Source: Armatimonadaceae bacterium (lineage in GTDB: Bacteria; Armatimonadota; Armatimonadia; Armatimonadales; Armatimonadaceae). Taken from it: a stretch of 11,353 bases of DNA. This document shows positions 5,533-11,353 of the stretch, in pieces. The notes beneath the pieces were generated by a model. It did not search any database. It saw only the letters and a list, made by a program, of their open reading frames with translations, and was not told the DNA's origin. Position 1 is the first letter of the stretch. The number at the start of each line of letters is the position of its first letter. The stretch covers positions 1 to 11,353 of the forward strand of contig JAUJNC010000184.1 of NCBI GenBank assembly GCA_030446525.1. Reading direction: 5' to 3'. A program made the translations under genes and the position numbers.

Positions 5533-7278
5533 ACGCGGCAGCCGCCCGGCCCCTCCCGCCGCCCCAGGCGGATGCCGAACCGCTCGGCTCGTTCCTTTCG
5601 TCCTGCCTCGCACATCCCGTACGTCCTTGCCCACGGCCGTGCGCACGGGACCGACTGGCTGACCGAGGTCACCGCCGAGTCGTACATCCCCCTCCTGGAC
5701 GCCCTCCACGGGCGGCGGTCGCCGAGGGCGTCTCGCCTAGTGACCATCGGCCAGCCCCCGTCCTTTGCGAGCAGCTTTCGGACGAGTCGTTCCGGGACGA
5801 GTTCGTGGACAAGGTCGACCAGAACATCGGGGCGGCCGCGGCGAACCGCCAGGCGTTCCGGCGCGGGGCGACGCGGCCTGCTTCAACTCGCGCAGCGCGC
5901 CCAGGGTGTTCCGGCACATCCTGCACCGGTTCGAACGCCTACGGGCGCGACATCGTCGGGCGTTCCCGCCGGCTCCCAGGATGCGGGGCACGTGCGGATC
6001 ATCACGTCGGCGGCGACCCACGGCTACCTGCCGCTCCTCCTTTCCGACGGCTGCGCGCGCGCAGATCCGGGCGGGCATCGCCAGGTCACGAGCGGCACTT
6101 CTCCTCGGCAGCCGACGGCTTCTGGATGCCCGAGTGCGCGTACCGGCCGCGCTACCCACTGGCAGGCGCCGCTCGCCGCCTACCAGACGCCGGAGCCGAT
6201 CCTGCGGCGCGGCGTGGACGAGTTCCTCATGGACGAGGGGATCGAGTACACGTTCGTGGACGCGCACCTGGTCAAGGGCGGCACGGCGCAGGGCGTGTAT
6301 GCCGACCGCTTGGGGCGCTCAAGGCGCTGTGGCACCAGTTCACCCTGGAGCACAAGCCCGAGAAGAGCAGCCGCACCGTCTACAAGCCGTACTTCATCAA
6401 CTCGTCCGGGGACACGGCCCGCTCGCCCGTCGCCGTGTTTTCGCGCGACGTCCGCTCGTCGCACGCGGTCTGGGCGGCCGACGTGTACCCCGGCGACGAG
6501 TGGTACCTGGAGTTCCACAAAAACGACCCGGGGCGGCTGCGCTACTGGCGCGTCTCCTACCCCAAGGACGACATGGCGGCGAAAGGGGTGTACGAGCCCG
6601 CGCCGGGCCGACGAGCGGGTCCGGGGAGCACGCCCGGCCACTTCGTCGGCGAGATGAAAAAGACCTGCTGCGCAGGCGCGCAGGAGCCCACGGGGAGCCG
6701 GCCATCGTCTCGCCGCCCTGTACGACACCGAAACGTTTCGGCCACTGGTGGCCACGAGGGCCCGCGCTGGCTCCTCGGGTGCTGCGCGCATGGCCCTGAC
6801 CCCGGCTTTCCACTCACGACCTGCGAGGAGTATCTCGGCGCGCTCCCCGCCGGGGGAGCGCACCCCCCGTCGTGTCGCTGCCGGAAGGCTCGTGGGGCAA
6901 GGCGGCTTCCTGGATCTGGCTCAACCCGGACACCGCCTGGATGTGGGAGCGCATCTACGACGCCGAGCGGCAGATGGCCGACCTGGCGCGCCGCTACGCC
7001 CACACCCCGAGGCCGCGCGCCCGCTGGAGCAGGCCGCCCGCGGTACTGCTGCGGACCTCCTCCTGGCCGTTCGTCGCACAGCACCAAGGGCGCTCCCGAC
7101 TACGCCGAGGCCCGCGTCAAGGCCCACCACCTGGACCGTTCGTCGAGAATCGCCAAGCTCGTCGCGCGCCGCGGCGAGCGGCCAGCGCCGGATCCGTCGC
7201 CCTGGCAGACGCTGGCCGAAATCGAGGCCCGGGACGCCTACTTCCCCGGCAATGGACCCGTCCTGGTGGAAGGGGTAA
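5533..7278 (+). CDS. GH57 1,4-alpha-glucan branching-type enzyme (frameshifted as given)
   Basis: GH57 branching enzymes cut alpha-1,4 glucan and rejoin the fragment through an alpha-1,6 bond in glycogen-like polymers. Pieces from three frames assemble in family order: HIPYVLAHGRAHGTDWLTEV, LCEQLSDESFRDEFVDKVDQ, IITSAATHGYLPLL, GFWMPECAYRPRY (catalytic Glu codon 6132-6134), DEFLMDEGIEYTFVDAHLVK, ALWHQFTLEHKP, GDEWYLEFHKNDPGRLRYWR, YDTE then FGHWW (catalytic Asp codon 6724-6726), LTTCEEYLG, VVSLPEGSWGKAASWIWLNP, DYAEAR, and MDPSWWKG-TAA at 7276-7278. Both catalytic residues are kept. The start is unsettled: TAAGGAG at 5521-5527 points to the codon at 5533, now ACG, perhaps a damaged ATG; ATG 5572 lies in the same frame. 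No signal peptide is seen, so it is cytoplasmic. The gene overlaps its downstream neighbour's ribosome binding site, with 2 bases between stop and next ATG. Confidence 0.85.
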
Positions 7279-7280
7279 AC

Positions 7281-7719
7281 ATGAAACAATTCAACTGGCG
7301 CGATGTCGCCAGGATACCCGCCGAGGAAGACGCGTCCTGCGGCGGTTCGTAAACGGCGAGCGGATGACGATAGCGCGCGTCGCCTTCACCGCAGAGCGTG
7401 ACCCCGCCGCACCGCCCGACAATGAGCAGTTTTCCGTCGTCCTTTCCCGGCAGCATGGAGTCGCCGTCGAGGCGAGCCGGTCGTGGTTGGCGCGGGGGAA
7501 GTCATTTATCTGGAGGGAACGTTCACCACGGCGCCGGGGCGCTGAGAAGACTCCGTCTTGTTAGACATTTTTCTCGCCGCCCCGCGCCGACTGGGGTACG
7601 CCGGGGCTAGCGTGGGTACGGGGTCGATAGAAGCGTCCGGACCTGCCGCCGCGCCGGGCGAGGAGGAAAAGCCGGCGCGACCGGTGAAGCTGTATGCCAA
7701 GACCGCTCATCAGCAGTAA
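7281..7719 (+). CDS. Small single-domain cupin protein (frameshifted as given)
   Basis: ATG 7281 comes 2 bases after the GH57 stop with GGAAGGGG upstream, so translation is probably coupled. The frames assemble to MKQFNWRDVARIPAEE, VLRRFVNGERMTIARVAFTA, VTPPHR, DNEQFSVVLS, then EPVVVGAGEVIYLEG, VHHGAGAL, EDSVLLDIFLAAPRRLG and a C-terminus ending VKLYAKTAHQQ-TAA at 7717-7719. About 146 residues. The cupin core is recognisable: motif 1 with PPH-R-(H)-DNEQ (the second His apparently lost to an indel near 7411) and motif 2 with VHHGAG. A Pro/Ala/Glu-rich linker precedes a basic C-terminal tail. Such small cupins bind a metal and can be isomerases, dioxygenases or small-ligand sensors; the position between branching enzyme and nucleotidyltransferase suggests a sugar-related role, which is inference. 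Confidence 0.72.
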
Positions 7720-7730
7720 CCCGTTTACTG
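7714..7730 (+). other. Short perfect hairpin between cupin stop and next start
   Basis: CAGTAA (7714-7719, containing the cupin stop codon) pairs with TTACTG (7725-7730) across 5 bases. It is followed by CGGGGGG and the ATG at 7738. With no U-tract and an operon continuing downstream, it is more likely to tune translation or RNA processing than to terminate. Confidence 0.3.
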
Positions 7731-7737
7731 CGGGGGG

Positions 7738-10245
7738 ATGTTAAAAAAGGTAAGCCGTTGTGATGGCGGGGGAGGGACGCGGCTGCGCCCACAGCCTGAA
7801 AGCCGCCCCAAGCCCCCTGGTCCCGATCCTCAACAAGCCGATCGCTCAGCACATCGTCGAACATCTGAAACAGGCCGGCATAACCGACATCGTCGTCACG
7901 CTCTATTACCTCGCCGAAGAGATGCAAGGGCTATTTCGGCGACGGCTCCGAGCTCGGCGTCAACATCGAGTACTCCGTCGAGGACACGCGCCGCTGGGTA
8001 CCGCCGGCTCGGTCAAGAAGGCCGAAGAGTATCTGAAAGACGACACGTTCATCATCGTCTCCGGCGACGCCCTCGACATCGACATCCCGGGGCGCTCGCG
8101 TACCACCGCAAAAACCGGTCCGAGGCGACCTGGTCCTGCAGCACGTGGAGAACCCCCTGGAATTCGGCGTGGTCATCACCGACGATTTCCGGCCGTCATC
8201 CGCCGGTTCCTGGAAAAGCCCTCCTGGGGCGAGGTCTTCTCCGACACCGTGGGCACCCCGGCATGTACATCCTCGAGCCGCAGGTGCTCGACCTGATGGA
8301 GCCGGCCCGCAACTACGACTGGTCGCAGGACATCTTCCCGGATGCTCGCCGAGTCGAAGCCGCTGTTCGGTGCGTCGTGGAAGTACTGGACCGACGTGGG
8401 GTCGCTCCAGCAGTACCGGCAGGCGCAGTACGAGGTGCTGAGCAGCAGGACCACGCTCCCCATCGACGGCGCCCGGCGCGGCAGCGACATCTGGGTGGGC
8501 GAGGACCGATGTCGACCCCAGCGCGGAGATCATCGGCCCCGCCGTCATCAGGCAGAACTGCCGCATCAAGGCCGGGGTCACCATCGGGCAGGATACCGTC
8601 ATCGGGGACAACGCCATCATCGAGGAAGGGCGAAGCTGAACAAGGCGATCCTGTGGGATTCGGCGTATGTGGGGCAAGGGCGCCACCCTGACCGGCTGCA
8701 CGATCTGCAATCACTGCACCATCAAGGACGTCACGATCCACGAGGGCGCCGTGGTGGGCGACCGTTGCGCATCGAGGCGAACGCGACCATACGCCCCTGG
8801 TCAAGCGCATGGCCGGACAAGGTGATCGAGGCGAACTCCACGGTCACCACGTCCTGATCTGGGGGTCGTACCACCAGTCGTCCCTGTTCCGGGGCCTGGG
8901 CGTTTCCGGGATCTGCAACATCGAGCTCACGCCCGACTTCGCCACCAAGCTCGGGGCGAGCTACGGCGCGTTCCTGAAAAAAGGCGCCACCGTGGCCACC
9001 GCGCGCGACGCCCACCCGGCCTCGCGGATGCTGAAGCGGGCGCTGCTTTCGGGCCTGGTCTCCGTCGGGTGCCAGGTGCTGGACGTCCAGGCGCAGCCGC
9101 TGCCGATCGCGCGCGGCGTGGCGCGGGCGGACAACTGCGCCGGCCTGGTCAACGTGCGCGTGGACCCCGACCACCCGCGCAACGCCCTGATCGAGTTCTT
9201 CGACCAGCAGGGCATCTATCTGACCAGGAACGCCGAGCGCAAGATCGAGACCATCTTCTTCCGCGAGGACTACGGGCGCACGGACATGGACGCGGTGGGC
9301 CACATCGAGCTCGCGCCGCTCGCCGTCGAGCAGTACCGCCAGCGCTTCTTTTCCACCGTCCGTGCGCAGGACGTGGCGCGGCGGCGCTTCAAGGTCGTCG
9401 TCGACTACGCCTACGGGCGTATCGCGTCCGTGCTGCCGGACCTGCTGGGGCGGCTGGGCTGCGAAGTGATCGCCCTCAACGCGTACTCCGACCCGGCGCG
9501 GGCGCCCAAAAACAACCAGGAGCGGCAGGCGCTCCTGTATAACCTGTCGCAGGTGGTGCTCACGCTCAAGGCGGACCTGGGCGTGATCCTGTATTCCGAC
9601 GGGGAGCGCCTGGACCTCGTCGACGAGCGCGGGGACATCCTTTCCGGCGCGCGGCTGATGGCGACCCTGGCGTCCTTGGTGGCGCAGACGCGGCCCGGCG
9701 CCAAGGTCGCGGTCCCCGTGACCGCGCCCAGCGTGATCGAGGCGGTGATGCGGCGGACCAACGGCGTGGTGGCGCGCACCAAGACCGACCCGCGCAACCT
9801 CATGACGCTGTCGTCGCTGGCCGCGGAGAAGGTGGCGATGGCCAGCGACCTGAACGGCGGGTTCATCTTCCCGGATTTCCACCCGGCCTTCGACGCCATG
9901 TTCGCGTTCGCCAAGACCCTGGAGATGCTGTCCTGGCTCCAGCGCCCCCTGTCGGAGTTCTCGGCGGAGCTGCCGGAGATGTTCCTCTCCAACGCGCTGG
10001 TCCGCTGCCCCTGGGAGGTCAAGGGCAAGGTGATGCGGCGGCTCTCCGAAGAATCGCGCGAGCTGGAGGGGCGGGCGGAGCTGCTCGACGGCATCAAGCT
10101 GACCGACTCCGAGCGCGAGTGGGTGCTGGTGCTCCCCGACGACGCGCAGCCCGTGTTCCACGTCTACGCCGAAGGGCGCAGCCAGGAAGACGCGACGGAG
10201 CGGGCCCGCCAGTTCGTCGAGAAGATCGAGGCGATCAAGGATTGA
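7738..10245 (+). CDS. Sugar-1-phosphate nucleotidyltransferase, hexapeptide repeats, phosphohexomutase-like fusion
   Basis: Three domains make about 835 residues, the usual length of the fused mannose-1-phosphate guanylyltransferase/phosphomannomutase family of Cyanobacteria, Chloroflexi and Armatimonadota. N-terminal nucleotidyltransferase: VVMAGGEG-TRLRP, RPKPLVPILNKPIAQHIVEH, GITDIVVTLYYLAEEM, IIVSGDAL (metal Asp), ENPLEFGVVITDD, GMYILEPQVLDLMEPARNYD and YWTDVGSLQQYRQAQYEVL. Then left-handed beta-helix repeats: AEIIGPAVIRQNCRIKAGVT, IGQDTVIGDNAIIEEG, KDVTIHEGAVVGDR. Then the mutase-like region from about 8870: LIWGSYHQSSLFRGLGVSG, ELTPDFATKLGASYGAFLKK, ATARDAHPASRMLKRALLSG. Breaks occur up to 8855, after which 1.39 kb is fully open. 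The active-site loops of the mutase part are degenerate (see findings). Activity is probably to make an NDP-sugar (GDP-mannose or a glucose nucleotide); sugar and base cannot be read from sequence. Confidence 0.87.
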
Positions 10246-10286
10246 GGATAACCTTACGGGGCCGCAAGGGGGGCAGCGCCGGGACA

Positions 10287-11237
10287 GTGGTCACGCCGAC
10301 GATCACACCCTACGGCGGCTCCTTCACCGACTTCTTCTCGCTCCAGGCCCTGCTGGGCCGCGTGATGGCGGCGGACCCCGACGTGCCCGCCGCCTTCGCC
10401 CGTAAAGCCCTGCTCGACCCGAATTTCGACCGGCAGGGCCTTCTCCTCGCCCGGGACCCCCACGGGGAGGACCTGCTGGGATTCGCCCTCGCCGTTGCGC
10501 GCAAACAGGTGCTGGAAGACGGCCCGGACGACCGGGACCACGGCTACGTCACCCTGTTCGGCGTCTCGCCCCCGGCGCGGCGGCAGGGCCTGGGGCGGGC
10601 CCTCTTCGCCGCCGCCGAAGGGTACCTGCGCAAGCGCGGCTGCACCTCCGCCCTGGTTTCCCCGTACGCCCCCAACGGCTTCACCCCCGGCGTCGACGTG
10701 GAAGCCTACCCCGAAGCGCTGTCGTTCCTGGCGGCGCTGGGCTATGCGGAGAGCGAGCGGCCGCTCGCGATGGACCTGAACCTGGTGGGGTACCGGACGC
10801 CGGAGTGGGTGCGGATCAAGGAGAAGTGGCTGCGCAACGTCTCCTTCTCCGATTTCCAGCCGCGGCACCTGACCCCCCTGGTGGACTTTCTGCAGAAGCA
10901 CTTCCCCGGCGACTGGCAGTCCCGCGTCCGGGGCGCCATCACCGCCATCCTGGCGGGGGCGCCGCCGGAGCGCCTGTGGCTGGCGGAGGACGCCAACGGC
11001 AGCATCCTGGGCTTCGCGCAGTGGGAAGACGAGCGCTTCGGGCCGTTCGGCGTGGCGCAGCGGGAGCAGGGGCGCGGGATCGGGGCCGTCCTGCTCGACC
11101 ATGCGCTGAGGGCGATGCGCGCGCGCGGCCTGCACAACGCGTGGTTCCTCTGGACCGACGAGAAGACGGCCGCGCTGTTTTCCGGGTTCGGGTTCCGCGA
11201 GACGCGCCGCTTCGCTGTCTTCAGGAAGGCTCTCTAG
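10287..11237 (+). CDS. Tandem-domain GNAT N-acetyltransferase
   Basis: About 316 residues with two GNAT folds. The first has GYVTLFGVSPPARRQGLGRA, in which RRQGLG (near residue 97) is the acetyl-CoA pyrophosphate loop; the second has REQGRGIGAVLLDHALRAM (near residue 260). Between them lie YPEALSFLAALGYAE and a linker. A two-GNAT layout occurs in mycothiol synthase-like and other small-molecule acetyltransferases; substrate unknown. GTG 10287 starts the protein close to the recognisable GSFTDFFSLQALLGR region with AAGGGGGG upstream, though at a long spacing. TTG 10242, overlapping the preceding stop codon as ATTGA, is the alternative and would add 15 residues. It follows the nucleotidyltransferase closely and probably shares its transcript. 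Its 3' end overlaps a convergent gene by 17 bases. Confidence 0.83.
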   Translation: MVTPTITPYGGSFTDFFSLQALLGRVMAADPDVPAAFARKALLDPNFDRQGLLLARDPHGEDLLGFALAVARKQVLEDGPDDRDHGYVTLFGVSPPARRQGLGRALFAAAEGYLRKRGCTSALVSPYAPNGFTPGVDVEAYPEALSFLAALGYAESERPLAMDLNLVGYRTPEWVRIKEKWLRNVSFSDFQPRHLTPLVDFLQKHFPGDWQSRVRGAITAILAGAPPERLWLAEDANGSILGFAQWEDERFGPFGVAQREQGRGIGAVLLDHALRAMRARGLHNAWFLWTDEKTAALFSGFGFRETRRFAVFRKAL

Positions 11238-11352
11238 CCGTCTCGTCGGCGAGGAACTTCAGGCGCTGGCGCAGGCCGGTGGCGATGTAGGCGGGGCGCT
11301 CGGGCCGGTCGTCGATCAGGAACGTGAACGGGCGCGTGTCGGCGTCGCGCGC
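11221..11352 (-). CDS. C-terminus of an unrecognised convergent gene
   Basis: On the minus strand a frame is open from the right edge to TGA at 11223-11221, giving 43 residues that include TRPFTFLIDDRPERPAYIAT and GLRQRLKFLADET. Codon use has the GC-rich third positions expected of a real gene here, and the residue mix is protein-like. The opposite strand in this stretch has no continuing gene once the GNAT frame stops at 11237. I do not recognise the family from so short a piece. Confidence 0.55.
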   Translation of the reverse strand, partial: ARDADTRPFTFLIDDRPERPAYIATGLRQRLKFLADETAREPS

Positions 11353-11353
11353 C

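Noticed and set aside
5442..7352. A single 636-codon open frame across the GH57 region
   Set aside because: Only parts of it match GH57; the rest matches in the other two frames. It also begins inside the promoter and runs past the true stop at 7278 into the cupin gene.
2907..8855. Programmed ribosomal frameshifting as an explanation for the broken genes
   Set aside because: There are dozens of shifts in both directions without recurring slippery sequences; no known recoding system would do this.
8731..10161. A 476-codon open frame on the minus strand opposite the mutase-like domain
   Set aside because: Its residue mix is the His/Arg/Gln/Val-rich pattern of an antisense GC-rich shadow, and the plus strand has clear family motifs throughout.
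10242..10286. TTG at 10242 overlapping the previous stop as the start of the GNAT protein
   Set aside because: Possible, but it adds 15 residues rich in Arg, Gly and Lys with no domain content; GTG 10287 is nearer the conserved region. It is kept as an alternative.
1..11353. CRISPR array, tRNA or rRNA genes, insertion sequence ends, phage genes
   Set aside because: No regularly spaced repeats, cloverleaf-like sequences, transposase motifs or terminal inverted repeats were seen on either strand.

Overview
The window is about 70% GC and looks chromosomal. The best clue to the organism is at 2835-2980: a type IV prepilin N-terminus (AFTLIE, then LFPVFAQAREKARQ and SNLK once one missing base is restored). 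This wording is characteristic of the very large prepilin-like families of Armatimonadota (Capsulimonas/Chthonomonas/Fimbriimonas relatives). The fused nucleotidyltransferase/pseudo-mutase, GH57 branching-type enzyme, PhyH-family dioxygenase and tandem-GNAT protein fit such a genome or MAG. The lineage is inferred from motifs only.

Layout. 1-967: C-terminal part of an unrecognised, probably helical-toroid protein. 968-1162: non-coding leader with two competing pairings that reach the ribosome binding site of the next gene. 1163-1521: a cupin gene that has lost its middle. 1576-2718 (-): XRE/PBP_like regulator of the molybdate type, divergent from 2835-4451, which holds a prepilin stub, modA and modB. 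The shared control region carries a good sigma70-type promoter with one inverted repeat over the -35 and one around the -10. No modC follows. 4471-5365 (-): PhyH-family dioxygenase, convergent with modB. 5366-5532: two back-to-back promoters. 5533-11237 (+): apparent operon of GH57 glucan branching-type enzyme, small cupin, sugar-phosphate nucleotidyltransferase fused to a mutase-like domain, and tandem GNAT protein. 11221-11353 (-): C-terminus of an unrecognised convergent gene.

A dominant feature is a block from about 2907 to 8855 in which every gene is recognisable end to end but changes frame many times, while the genes on both sides are open for 1-2.4 kb. Because family motifs stay intact and simply hop between frames, consensus indels in a poorly covered stretch are the most likely cause. 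Those genes are therefore annotated over their full inferred extent and not as many short ORFs.

How the genes may work together: the 1576-4451 block reads as a molybdate-responsive uptake locus. The 5533-11237 block joins alpha-glucan branching with sugar-nucleotide formation, suggesting storage or envelope polysaccharide metabolism; the roles of the cupin and GNAT proteins in it are unknown.
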